A stretch of 64,000 nucleotides of DNA from Auanema rhodensis (Eukaryota; Nematoda; Chromadorea; Rhabditida; Rhabditidae): NCBI GenBank assembly GCA_964057225.1, contig OZ059898.1, forward strand, positions 3,348,001-3,412,000, read 5' to 3'. Every line of letters starts with the position of its first letter. Position 1 is the stretch's first letter. A model generated the notes under the pieces. It was not told the DNA's origin and ran no database searches. It worked only from the letters and a program-made list of their open reading frames with translations. The translations under genes and the position numbers were made by a program. Of this stretch, positions 36,501-49,136 are shown piece after piece.

Positions 36501-39500
36501 TGTAGTATAGTGCATTCGATGCGGATTTTCAAGCTGCGTCGATCTGTGTTATCAGATTTGCGCTAGCTTAAAAATGCACCGAGATATCAACTGATATAAG
36601 TTCACACTTATATCCTCGATTTTCATCCTGAAGAATTAATTTTTTCGTTGAATAACATTGTCCATCGTCTTTGCCTTGAAAAATCAAATCTAAAAACATC
36701 TACTTTTCGCTAAATTATTTTGAAATTTTTCGAAAAAATTTTTGTCAAAATGTTTTTGGAAGCAATGTTGAGTGTACATGGAAACTCAACATACACTAAT
36801 GCATCATTTTTCAAACGATCATAACTAATTTTTGTATCAAGCGTTTTTCAATGTAGTATAGTGCATTCGATGCGGATTTTTAAGCTGCGTCGATCTGTGT
36901 TATCAGATTTGCGCTAGCTTAAAAATGCACCGAGATATCAACTGATATAAGTTCACACTTATATCCTCGATTTTCACCCTGAAGAATTAATTTTCTCGTT
37001 GAATAACATTGTCCATCGTCTTTGCCTTGAAAAAAGGAATCTAAAAACATCTACTTTTTGCTAAATTATTTTGAAATTTTCCGAAAAAATTTTTGTCAAA
37101 ATGTTTTTGGAAGCAATGTTGAGTGTACATGGAAACTCAACATACACTAATGCATCATTTTTCAAACGATCATAACTAATTTTTGTATTAAGCGTTTTTC
37201 AATGTAGTATAGTGCATTCGATGCGGATTTTTAAGCTGCGTCGATCTGTGTTATCAGATTTGCGCTAGCTTAAAAATGCACCGAGATATCAACTGATATA
37301 AGTTCACACTTATATCCTCGATTTTCACCCTGAAGAATTAATTTTCTCGTTGAATAACATTGTCCATCGTCTTTGCCTTGAAAAAAGGAATCTAAAAACA
37401 TCTACTTTTTGCTAAATTATTTTGAAATTTTCCGAAAAAATTTTTGTCAAAATGTTTTTGGAAGCAATGTTGAGTGTACATGGAAACTCAACATACACTA
37501 ATGCATCATTTTTCAAACGATCATAACTAATTTTTGTATTAAGCGTTTTTCAATGTAGTATAGTGCATTCGATGCGGATTTTTAAGCTGCGTCGATCTGT
37601 GTTATCAGATTTGCGCTAGCTTAAAAATGCACCGAGATATCAACTGATATAAGTTCACACTTATATCCTCGATTTTCACCCTGAAGAATTAATTTTCTCG
37701 TTGAATAACATTGTCCATCGTCTTTGCCTTGAAAAAAGGAATCTAAAAACATCTACTTTTTGCTAAATTATTTTGAAATTTTTCGAAAAAAGTTTTGTCA
37801 AAATGTTTTTGGAAGCAATGTTGAGTGTACATGGAAACTCAACATACACTAATGCATCATTTTTCAAACGATCATAACTAATTTTTGTATTAAGCTTTTC
37901 TCAATGTAGTATAGTGCATTCGATGCGGATTTTCAAGCTGCGTCGATCTGTGTTATCAGATTTGCGCTAGCTTAAAAATGCACCGAGATATCAACTGATA
38001 TAAGTTCACACTTATATCTTCGATTTTCACCCTGAAGAAATAATTTTTTCGTTGAATAACATTGTCCATCGTCTTTGCTTTGAAAAAAGGATTCTAAAAA
38101 CATCTACTTTTTGCTAAATTATTTTGAAATTTTTCGAAAAAAGTTTTGTCAAAATGTTTTTGGAAGCAATGTTGAGTGTACATGGAAACTCAACATACAC
38201 TAATGCATCATTTTTCAAACGATCATAACTAATTTTTGTATTAAGCTTTTCTCAATGTAGTATAGTGCATTCGATGCGGATTTTTAAGCTGCGTCGATCT
38301 GTGTTATCAGATTTGCGCTAGCTTAAAAATGCACCGAGATATCAACTGATATAAGTTCACACTTATATCCTCGATTTTCACCCTGAAGAATTAATTTTTT
38401 CGTTGAATAACATTGTCTATCGTCTTTGCCTTGAAAAATGGAATCTAAAAACATCTACTTTTTGCTAAATTATTCTGAAATTTTTCGAAAAAATTTTTGT
38501 CAAAATGTTTTTGGAAGCAATGTTGAGTGTACATGGAAACTCAACATACACTAATGCATCATTTTTCAAACGATCATAACTAATTTTTGTATCAAGCGTT
38601 TTTCAATGTAGTATAGTGCATTCGATGCGGATTTTTAAGCTGCGTCGATCTTTGTTATCAGATTTGCGCTAGCTTAAAAATGCACCGAGATATCAACTGA
38701 TACAAGTTCACACTTATATCTTCGATTTTCACCCTGAAGAAATAATTTTTTCGTTGAATAACATTGTCCATCGTCTTTGCTTTGAAAAAAGGATTCTAAA
38801 AACATCTACTTTTTGCTAAATTATTTTGAAATTTTTCGAAAAAATTTTTGTCAAAATGTTTTTGGAAGCAATGTTGAGTGTACATGGAAACTCAACATAC
38901 ACTAATGCATCATTTTTCAAACGATCATAACTAATTTTTGTATCAAGCGTTTCTTAATGTTGTATAGTGCATTCGATCCGGATTTTTAAGCTGCGTCGAT
39001 CTGTGTTATCAGATTTGCGCTAGCTTAAAAATGCACCGAGATATCAACTGATATAAGTTCACACTTATATCCTCGATTTTCACCCTGAAGAAATAATTTT
39101 TTCGTTGAATAACATCGTCCATCGTCTTTGCCTTGAAAAAAGGAATCTAAAAACATCTACTTTCTGCTAAATTATTTTGAAATTTTTCGAAAAAATTTTT
39201 GTCAAAATGTTTTTGGAAGCAATGTTGAGTGTACATGGAAACTCAACATACACTAATGCATCATTTTTCAAACGATCATAACTAATTTTTGTATCAAGCG
39301 TTCCTCAATGTAGTAAAGTGCATTCGATGCGGATTTTTAAGCTGCGTCGATCTGTGTTATCAGATTTGCGCTAGCTTAAAAATGCACCGAGATATCAACT
39401 GATATAAGTTCACACTTATATCCTCGATTTTCACCCTGAAGAATTAATTTGTTCGTTGAATAACATTGTCTATCGTCTTTGCCTTGAGAAATGGAATCTA

Positions 39501-40010
39501 AAAACATCTACTTTTTGCTAAATTATTCTGAAATTTTTCGAAAAAATTTTTGTCAAAATGTTTTTGGAAGCAATGTTGAGTGTACATGGAAACTCAACAT
39601 ACACTAATGCATCATTTTTCAAACGATCATAACTAATTTTTGTATCAAGCGTTTTTCAATGTAGTATAGTGCATTCGATCCGGATTTTCAAGCTGCGTCG
39701 ATCTGTGTTATCAGATTTGCGCTAGCTTAAAAATGCACCGAGATATCAACTGATACAAGTTCACACTTATATCTTCGATTTTCACCCTGAAGAAATAATT
39801 TTTTCGTTGAATAACATTGTCCATCGTCTTTGCTTTGAAAAAAGGATTCTAAAAACATCTACTTTTTGCTAAATTATTTTGAAATTTTTCGAAAAAAGTT
39901 TTGTCAAAATGTTTTTGGAAGCAATGTTGAGTGTACATGGAAACTCAACATACACTAATGCATCATTTTTCAAACGATCATAACTAATTTTTGTATTAAG
40001 CGTTTTTCAA

Positions 40011-40361
40011 TGTAGTATAGTGCATTCGATGCGGATTTTTAAGCTGCGTCGATCTTTGTTATCAGATTTGCGCTAGCTTAAAAATGCACCGAGATATCAA
40101 CTGATACAAGTTCACACTTATATCTTCGATTTTCACCCTGAAGAAATAATTTTTTCGTTGAATAACATCGTCCATCGTCTTTGCCTTGAAAAAAGGAATC
40201 TAAAAACATCTACTTTCTGCTAAATTATTTTGAAATTTTTCGAAAAAATTTTTGTCAAAATGTTTTTGGAAGCAATGTTGAGTGTACATGGAAACTCAAC
40301 ATACACTAATGCATCATTTTTCAAACGATCATAACTAATTTTTGTATTAAGCGTTTCTCAA
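40011..40361. repeat. Chimeric unit replacing two units of copy 1
   Basis: The left part (CTTTGTTATC, GATACAAG, ATCTTCG) equals the unit at 34395. The right part (ACATCGTCC, AAGGAATC, CTTTCTGCT, tail TATTAAGCGTTTCTC) equals the next unit at 34746. The switch lies between about 40125 and 40169. From here the offset to copy 1 drops from 16 to 15 units, as expected for a one-unit deletion by crossing-over inside the unit. Confidence 0.85.
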
Positions 40362-40712
40362 TGTAGTAAAGTGCATTCGATGCGGATTTTTAAGCTGCGT
40401 CGATCTGTGTTATCAGATTTGCGCTAGCTTAAAAATGCACCGAGATATCAACTGATATAAGTTCACACTTATATCCTCGATTTTCACCCTGAAGAAATAA
40501 TTTTTTCGTTGAATAACATCGTCCATCGTCTTTGCCTTGAAAAAAGGAATCTAAAAACATCTACTTTCTGCTAAATTATTTTGAAATTTTTCGAAAAAAT
40601 TTTTGTCAAAATGTTTTTGGAAGCAATGTTGAGTGTACATGGAAACTCAACATACACTAATGCATCATTTTTCAAACGATCATAACTAATTTTTGTATCA
40701 AGCGTTTCTTAA

Positions 40713-41765
40713 TGTTGTATAGTGCATTCGATCCGGATTTTTAAGCTGCGTCGATCTGTGTTATCAGATTTGCGCTAGCTTAAAAATGCACCGAGATATC
40801 AACTGATATAAGTTCACACTTATATCCTCGATTTTCACCCTGAAGAAATAATTTTTTCGTTGAATAACATCGTCCATCGTCTTTGCCTTGAAAAAAGGAA
40901 TCTAAAAACATCTACTTTCTGCTAAATTATTTTGAAATTTTTCGAAAAAATTTTTGTCAAAATGTTTTTGGAAGCAATGTTGAGTGTACATGGAAACTCA
41001 ACATACACTAATGCATCATTTTTCAAACGATCATAACTAATTTTTGTATTAAGCGTTTCTCAATGTAGTAAAGTGCATTCGATGCGGATTTTTAAGCTGC
41101 GTCGATCTGTGTTATCAGATTTGCGCTAGCTTAAAAATGCACCGAGATATCAACTGATATAAGTTCACACTTATATCCTCGATTTTCACCCTGAAGAATT
41201 AATTTGTTCGTTGAATAACATTGTCTATCGTCTTTGCCTTGAGAAATGGAATCTAAAAACATCTACTTTTTGCTAAATTATTCTGAAATTTTTCGAAAAA
41301 ATTTTTGTCAAAATGTTTTTGGAAGCAATGTTGAGTGTACATGGAAACTCAACATACACTAATGCATCATTTTTCAAACGATCATAACTAATTTTTGTAT
41401 TAAGCGTTTTTCAATGTAGTATAGTGCATTCGATGCGGATTTTTAAGCTGCGTCGATCTGTGTTATCAGATTTGCGCTAGCTTAAAAATGCACCGAGATA
41501 TCAACTGATATAAGTTCACACTTATATCCTCGATTTTCACCCTGAAGAATCAATTTTTTCGTTGAATAACATTGTCTATCGTCTTTGCCTTGAAAAATGG
41601 AATCTAAAAACATCTACTTTTTGCTAAATTATTTTGAAATTTTTCGAAAAAATTTTTGTCAAAATGTTTTTGGAAGCAATGTTGAGTGTACATGGAAACT
41701 CAACATACACTAATGCATCATTTTTCAAACGATCATAACTAATTTTTGTATCAAGCGTTTTTCAA
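40713..41765. repeat. Ordered module B-D-E, occurrence 1
   Basis: B unit with CTTTCTGCT (40713), D unit (41064: TGTAGTAAAG, AATTTGTTCG, GAGAAATGG, ATTCTG) and E unit (41415: GAATCAATTTTTT, AAATGG). The same order, preceded by an A unit, recurs at 45978-47381 and 58263-59666. I found the E mark only in these three places. Confidence 0.85.
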
Positions 41766-42818
41766 TGTAGTATAGTGCATTCGATGCGGATTTTTAAGCT
41801 GCGTCGATCTGTGTTATCAGATTTGCGCTAGCTTAAAAATGCACCGAGATATCAACTGATACAAGTTCACACTTATATCTTCGATTTTCACCCTGAAGAA
41901 ATAATTTTTTCGTTGAATAACATTGTCCATCGTCTTTGCTTTGAAAAAAGGATTCTAAAAACATCTACTTTTTGCTAAATTATTTTGAAATTTTTCGAAA
42001 AAAGTTTTGTCAAAATGTTTTTGGAAGCAATGTTGAGTGTACATGGAAACTCAACATACACTAATGCATCATTTTTCAAACGATCATAACTAATTTTTGT
42101 ATTAAGCTTTTCTCAATGTAGTATAGTGCATTCGATGCGGATTTTTAAGCTGCGTCGATCTGTGTTATCAGATTTGCGCTAGCTTAAAAATGCACCGAGA
42201 TATCAACTGATATAAGTTCACACTTATATCCTCGATTTTCACCCTGAAGAATTAATTTTTTCGTTGAATAACATTGTCTATCGTCTTTGCCTTGAAAAAT
42301 GGAATCTAAAAACATCTACTTTTTGCTAAATTATTCTGAAATTTTTCGAAAAAATTTTTGTCAAAATGTTTTTGGAAGCAATGTTGAGTGTACATGGAAA
42401 CTCAACATACACTAATGCATCATTTTTCAAACGATCATAACTAATTTTTGTATCAAGCGTTTTTCAATGTAGTATAGTGCATTCGATGCGGATTTTTAAG
42501 CTGCGTCGATCTGTGTTATCAGATTTGCGCTAGCTTAAAAATGCACCGAGATATCAACTGATACAAGTTCACACTTATATCTTCGATTTTCACCCTGAAG
42601 AAATAATTTTTTCGTTGAATAACATTGTCCATCGTCTTTGCTTTGAAAAAAGGATTCTAAAAACATCTACTTTTTGCTAAATTATTTTGAAATTTTTCGA
42701 AAAAATTTTTGTCAAAATGTTTTTGGAAGCAATGTTGAGTGTACATGGAAACTCAACATACACTAATGCATCATTTTTCAAACGATCATAACTAATTTTT
42801 GTATCAAGCGTTTCTTAA

Positions 42819-43169
42819 TGTTGTATAGTGCATTCGATCCGGATTTTTAAGCTGCGGTGATCTGTGTTATCAGATTTGCGCTAGCTTAAAAATGCACCGA
42901 GATATCAACTGATACAAGTTCACACTTATATCTTCGATTTTCACCCTGAAGAAATAATTTTTTCGTTGAATAACATTGTCCATCGTCTTTGCTTTGAAAA
43001 AAGGATTCTAAAAACATCTACTTTTTGCTAAATTATTTTGAAATTTTTCGAAAAAATTTTTGTCAAAATGTTTTTGGAAGCAATGTTGAGTGTACATGGA
43101 AACTCAACATACACTAATGCATCATTTTTCAAACGATCATAACTAATTTTTGTATTAAGCTTTTCTCAA
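42819..43169. repeat. Chimeric B-head/A-body unit with GCGGTGATC
   Basis: The head is B (TGTTGTATAG, CCGG), but the body is A (GATACAAG, ATCTTCG, ACATTGTCC, GCTTTG, GGATTC) and the tail is TATTAAGCTTTTC. It lacks the B mark ACATCGTCC. A private double change turns GCGTCGATC into GCGGTGATC. The switch falls between the head and the GATACAAG mark. Confidence 0.8.
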
Positions 43170-44573
43170 TGTAGTATAGTGCATTCGATGCGGATTTTTA
43201 AGCTGCGTCGATCTGTGTTATCAGATTTGCGCTAGCTTAAAAATGCACCGAGATATCAACTGATATAAGTTCACACTTATATCCTCGATTTTCACCCTGA
43301 AGAATTAATTTTTTCGTTGAATAACATTGTCTATCGTCTTTGCCTTGAAAAATGGAATCTAAAAACATCTATTTTTTGCTAAATTATTCTGAAATTTTTC
43401 GAAAAAATTTTTGTCAAAATGTTTTTGGAAGCAATGTTGAGTGTACATGGAAACTCAACATACACTAATGCATCATTTTTCAAACGATCATAACTAATTT
43501 TTGTATCAAGCGTTTCTTAATGTTGTATAGTGCATTCGATCCGGATTTTTAAGCTGCGTCGATCTGTGTTATCAGATTTGCGCTAGCTTAAAAATGCACC
43601 GAGATATCAACTGATATAAATTCACACTTATATCCTCGATTTTCACCCTGAAGAAATAATTTTTTCGTTGAATAACATCGTCCATCGTCTTTGCCTTGAA
43701 AAAAGGAATCTAAAAACATCTACTTTTTGCTAAATTATTCTGAAATTTTTCGAAAAAATTTTTGTCAAAATGTTTTTGGAAGCAATGTTGAGTGTACATG
43801 GAAACTCAACATACACTAATGCATCATTTTTCAAACGATCATAACTAATTTTTGTATCAAGCGTTTCTTAATGTTGTATAGTGCATTCGATCCGGATTTT
43901 TAAGCTGCGTCGATCTGTGTTATCAGATTTGCGCTAGCTTAAAAATGCACCGAGATATCAACTGATATAAGTTCACACTTATATCCTCGATTTTCACCCT
44001 GAAGAAATAATTTTTTCGTTGAATAACATCGTCCATCGTCTTTGCCTTGAAAAAAGGAATCTAAAAACATCTACTTTTTGCTAAATTATTTTGAAATTTT
44101 TCGAAAAAATTTTTGTCAAAATGTTTTTGGAAGCAATGTTGAGTGTACATGGAAACTCAACATACACTAATGCATCATTTTTCAAACGATCATAACTAAT
44201 TTTTGTATTAAGCTTTTCTCAATGTAGTATAGTGCATTCGATGCGGATTTTTAAGCTGCGTCGATCTGTGTTATCAGATTTGCGCTAGCTTAAAAATGCA
44301 CCGAGATATCAACTGATATAAGTTCACACTTATATCCTCGATTTTCACCCTGAAGAATTAATTTTTTCGTTGAATAACATTGTCTATCGTCTTTGCCTTG
44401 AAAAATGGAATCTAAAAACATCTACTTTTTGCTAAATTATTCTGAAATTTTTCGAAAAAATTTTTGTCAAAATGTTTTTGGAAGCAATGTTGAGTGTACA
44501 TGGAAACTCAACATACACTAATGCATCATTTTTCAAACGATCATAACTAATTTTTGTATCAAGCGTTTCTTAA

Positions 44574-45626
44574 TGTTGTATAGTGCATTCGATCCGGATT
44601 TTTAAGCTGCGTCGATCTGTGTTATCAGATTTGCGCTAGCTTAAAAATGCACAGAGATATCAACTGATATAAGTTCACACTTATATCCTCGATTTTCACC
44701 CTGAAGAAATAATTTTTTCGTTGAATAACATCGTCCATCGTCTTTGCCTTGAAAAAAGGAATCTAAAAACATCTACTTTTTGCTAAATTATTCTGAAATT
44801 TTTCGAAAAAATTTTTGTCAAAATGTTTTTGGAAGCAATGTTGAGTGTACATGGAAACTCAACATACACTAATGCATCATTTTTCAAACGATCATAACTA
44901 ATTTTTGTATCAAGCGTTTTTCAATGTAGTATAGTGCATTCGATGCGGATTTTTAAGCTGCGTCGATCTGTGTTATCAGATTTGCGCTAGCTTAAAAATG
45001 CACCGAGATATCAACTGATACAAGTTCACACTTATATCTTCGATTTTCACCCTGAAGAAATAATTTTTTCGTTGAATAACATTGTCCATCGTCTTTGCTT
45101 TGAAAGAAGGATTCTAAAAACATCTACTTTTTGCTAAATTATTTTGAAATTTTTCGAAAAAATTTTTGTCAAAATGTTTTTGGAAGCAATGTTGAGTGTA
45201 CATGGAAACTCAACATACACTAATGCATCATTTTTCAAACGATCATAACTAATTTTTGTATCAAGCGTTTCTTAATGTTGTATAGTGCATTCGATCCGGA
45301 TTTTTAAGCTGCGTCGATCTGTGTTATCAGATTTGCGCTAGCTTAAAAATGCACCGAGATATCAACTGATATAAGTTCACACTTATATCCTCGATTTTCA
45401 CCCTGAAGAAATAATTTTTTCGTTGAATAACATCGTCCATCGTCTTTGCCTTGAAAAAAGGAATCTAAAAACATCTACTTTTTGCTAAATTATTTTGAAA
45501 TTTTTCGAAAAAATTTTTGTCAAAATGTTTTTGGAAGCAATGTTGAGTGTACATGGAAACTCAACATACACTAATGCATCATTTTTCAAACGATCATAAC
45601 TAATTTTTGTATCAAGCGTTTCTTAA
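44574..45626. repeat. 3-unit tandem duplication, copy 1
   Basis: B unit with GCACAGAGAT (44574), A unit with TTTGAAAGAAGG (44925) and B unit (45276). The rare GCACAGAGAT and GAAAGAAGG marks recur together at 45627/45978 and again at 48084/48435. Confidence 0.88.
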
Positions 45627-46679
45627 TGTTGTATAGTGCATTCGATCCGGATTTTTAAGCTGCGTCGATCTGTGTTATCAGATTTGCGCTAGCTTAAAAA
45701 TGCACAGAGATATCAACTGATATAAGTTCACACTTATATCCTCGATTTTCACCCTGAAGAAATAATTTTTTCGTTGAATAACATCGTCCATCGTCTTTGC
45801 CTTGAAAAAAGGAATCTAAAAACATCTACTTTTTGCTAAATTATTCTGAAATTTTTCGAAAAAATTTTTGTCAAAATGTTTTTGGAAGCAATGTTGAGTG
45901 TACATGGAAACTCAACATACACTAATGCATCATTTTTCAAACGATCATAACTAATTTTTGTATCAAGCGTTTTTCAATGTAGTATAGTGCATTCGATGCG
46001 GATTTTTAAGCTGCGTCGATCTGTGTTATCAGATTTGCGCTAGCTTAAAAATGCACCGAGATATCAACTGATACAAGTTCACACTTATATCTTCGATTTT
46101 CACCCTGAAGAAATAATTTTTTCGTTGAATAACATTGTCCATCGTCTTTGCTTTGAAAGAAGGATTCTAAAAACATCTACTTTTTGCTAAATTATTTTGA
46201 AATTTTTCGAAAAAATTTTTGTCAAAATGTTTTTGGAAGCAATGTTGAGTGTACATGGAAACTCAACATACACTAATGCATCATTTTTCAAACGATCATA
46301 ACTAATTTTTGTATCAAGCGTTTCTTAATGTTGTATAGTGCATTCGATCCGGATTTTTAAGCTGCGTCGATCTGTGTTATCAGATTTGCGCTAGCTTAAA
46401 AATGCACCGAGATATCAACTGATATAAGTTCACACTTATATCCTCGATTTTCACCCTGAAGAAATAATTTTTTCGTTGAATAACATCGTCCATCGTCTTT
46501 GCCTTGAAAAAAGGAATCTAAAAACATCTACTTTCTGCTAAATTATTTTGAAATTTTTCGAAAAAATTTTTGTCAAAATGTTTTTGGAAGCAATGTTGAG
46601 TGTACATGGAAACTCAACATACACTAATGCATCATTTTTCAAACGATCATAACTAATTTTTGTATTAAGCGTTTCTCAA
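45627..46679. repeat. 3-unit tandem duplication, copy 2
   Basis: Repeats 44574-45626 at an offset of 1053 bp. The third unit (46329) ends differently (CTTTCTGCT, tail TATTAAGCGTTTCTC), so the right edge of the shared sequence lies inside that unit. A further copy of the first two units, with a C unit before and a B unit after, is at 47733-49136, matching 44223-45626 at an offset of 10 units except for the tail of the final B unit. Confidence 0.88.
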
Positions 46680-47381
46680 TGTAGTAAAGTGCATTCGATG
46701 CGGATTTTTAAGCTGCGTCGATCTGTGTTATCAGATTTGCGCTAGCTTAAAAATGCACCGAGATATCAACTGATATAAGTTCACACTTATATCCTCGATT
46801 TTCACCCTGAAGAATTAATTTGTTCGTTGAATAACATTGTCTATCGTCTTTGCCTTGAGAAATGGAATCTAAAAACATCTACTTTTTGCTAAATTATTTT
46901 GAAATTTTTCGAAAAAATTTTTGTCAAAATGTTTTTGGAAGCAATGTTGAGTGTACATGGAAACTCAACATACACTAATGCATCATTTTTCAAACGATCA
47001 TAACTAATTTTTGTATTAAGCGTTTTTCAATGTAGTATAGTGCATTCGATGCGGATTTTTAAGCTGCGTCGATCTGTGTTATCAGATTTGCGCTAGCTTA
47101 AAAATGCACCGAGATATCAACTGATATAAGTTCACACTTATATCCTCGATTTTCACCCTGAAGAATCAATTTTTTCGTTGAATAACATTGTCTATCGTCT
47201 TTGCCTTGAAAAATGGAATCTAAAAACATCTACTTTTCGCTAAATTATTTTGAAATTTTTCGAAAAAATTTTTGTCAAAATGTTTTTGGAAGCAATGTTG
47301 AGTGTACATGGAAACTCAACATACACTAATGCATCATTTTTCAAACGATCATAACTAATTTTTGTATCAAGCGTTTCTTAA
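45978..47381. repeat. Ordered module A-B-D-E, occurrence 2
   Basis: A (45978), B with CTTTCTGCT (46329), D (46680) and E (47031). Differences from the copy at 58263 include GAAAGAAGG in the A unit, ATTTTG rather than ATTCTG in D, and TTTTCGCT in E. The module partly overlaps the second copy of the 3-unit duplication. Confidence 0.82.
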
Positions 47382-47732
47382 TGTTGTATAGTGCATTCGA
47401 TCCGGATTTTTAAGCTGCGTCGATCTGTGTTATCAGATTTGCGCTAGCTTAAAAATGCACCGAGATATCAACTGATATAAGTTCACACTTATATCCTCGA
47501 TTTTCACCCTGAAGAATTAATTTGTTCGTTGAATAACATCGTCCATCGTCTTTGCCTTGAGAAATGGAATCTAAAAACATCTACTTTTTGCTAAATTATT
47601 CTGAAATTTTTCGAAAAAATTTTTGTCAAAATGTTTTTGGAAGCAATGTTGAGTGTACATGGAAACTCAACATACACTAATGCATCATTTTTCAAACGAT
47701 CATAACTAATTTTTGTATTAAGCTTTTCTCAA
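47382..47732. repeat. Mosaic B/D unit (short conversion tract candidate)
   Basis: The head is B (TGTTGTATAG, CCGG). AATTTGTTCG (47520-47528) and GAGAAATGG (from about 47559) are D marks, but ACATCGTCC between them is a B mark. Reading left to right the unit switches B, D, B, D within about 170 bp, and the inner B tract is at most about 35 bp. This is hard to explain with one crossover. Confidence 0.75.
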
Positions 47733-49136
47733 TGTAGTATAGTGCATTCGATGCGGATTTTTAAGCTGCGTCGATCTGTGTTATCAGATTTGCGCTAGCT
47801 TAAAAATGCACCGAGATATCAACTGATATAAGTTCACACTTATATCCTCGATTTTCACCCTGAAGAATTAATTTTTTCGTTGAATAACATTGTCTATCGT
47901 CTTTGCCTTGAAAAATGGAATCTAAAAACATCTACTTTTTGCTAAATTATTCTGAAATTTTTCGAAAAAATTTTTGTCAAAATGTTTTTGGAAGCAATGT
48001 TGAGTGTACATGGAAACTCAACATACACTAATGCATCATTTTTCAAACGATCATAACTAATTTTTGTATCAAGCGTTTCTTAATGTTGTATAGTGCATTC
48101 GATCCGGATTTTTAAGCTGCGTCGATCTGTGTTATCAGATTTGCGCTAGCTTAAAAATGCACAGAGATATCAACTGATATAAGTTCACACTTATATCCTC
48201 GATTTTCACCCTGAAGAAATAATTTTTTCGTTGAATAACATCGTCCATCGTCTTTGCCTTGAAAAAAGGAATCTAAAAACATCTACTTTTTGCTAAATTA
48301 TTCTGAAATTTTTCGAAAAAATTTTTGTCAAAATGTTTTTGGAAGCAATGTTGAGTGTACATGGAAACTCAACATACACTAATGCATCATTTTTCAAACG
48401 ATCATAACTAATTTTTGTATCAAGCGTTTTTCAATGTAGTATAGTGCATTCGATGCGGATTTTTAAGCTGCGTCGATCTGTGTTATCAGATTTGCGCTAG
48501 CTTAAAAATGCACCGAGATATCAACTGATACAAGTTCACACTTATATCTTCGATTTTCACCCTGAAGAAATAATTTTTTCGTTGAATAACATTGTCCATC
48601 GTCTTTGCTTTGAAAGAAGGATTCTAAAAACATCTACTTTTTGCTAAATTATTTTGAAATTTTTCGAAAAAATTTTTGTCAAAATGTTTTTGGAAGCAAT
48701 GTTGAGTGTACATGGAAACTCAACATACACTAATGCATCATTTTTCAAACGATCATAACTAATTTTTGTATCAAGCGTTTCTTAATGTTGTATAGTGCAT
48801 TCGATCCGGATTTTTAAGCTGCGTCGATCTGTGTTATCAGATTTGCGCTAGCTTAAAAATGCACCGAGATATCAACTGATATAAGTTCACACTTATATCC
48901 TCGATTTTCACCCTGAAGAAATAATTTTTTCGTTGAATAACATCGTCCATCGTCTTTGCCTTGAAAAAAGGAATCTAAAAACATCTACTTTTTGCTAAAT
49001 TATTTTGAAATTTTTCGAAAAAATTTTTGTCAAAATGTTTTTGGAAGCAATGTTGAGTGTACATGGAAACTCAACATACACTAATGCATCATTTTTCAAA
49101 CGATCATAACTAATTTTTGTATTAAGCTTTTCTCAA

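Larger units (their letters stand above)
36501..41765. repeat. ~15-unit imperfect higher-order repeat, copy 2
   Basis: Follows the order of 31587-36149 with whole-unit changes. The TTTTCTCG unit is present three times (36852, 37203, 37554) instead of twice. A C-class unit (38256) is inserted before the CTTTGTTATC unit at 38607. Units 34395 and 34746 are represented by one chimera (40011). It ends with B (40713), D (41064) and E (41415). Confidence 0.8.
29832..42818. repeat. Zone of two imperfect ~5-kb higher-order copies (units 85-121)
   Basis: The zone begins with units related to 27376-29831. It then holds the ordered series 31587-36500 and a second version at 36501-41765. Shared blocks and offsets are 31587-32639 with 36501-38255 (14, then 15 units), 33342-34394 with 38958-40010 (16 units), and 35097-36149 with 40362-41414 (15 units). 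TGTTGTATAG (B) heads appear first at 33342, and TGTAGTAAAG (D) heads first at 33693. CTTTGTTATC (in place of CTGTGTTATC) occurs at 34395, 36150, 38607 and 40011. No genes or unique sequence were seen. Confidence 0.82.
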
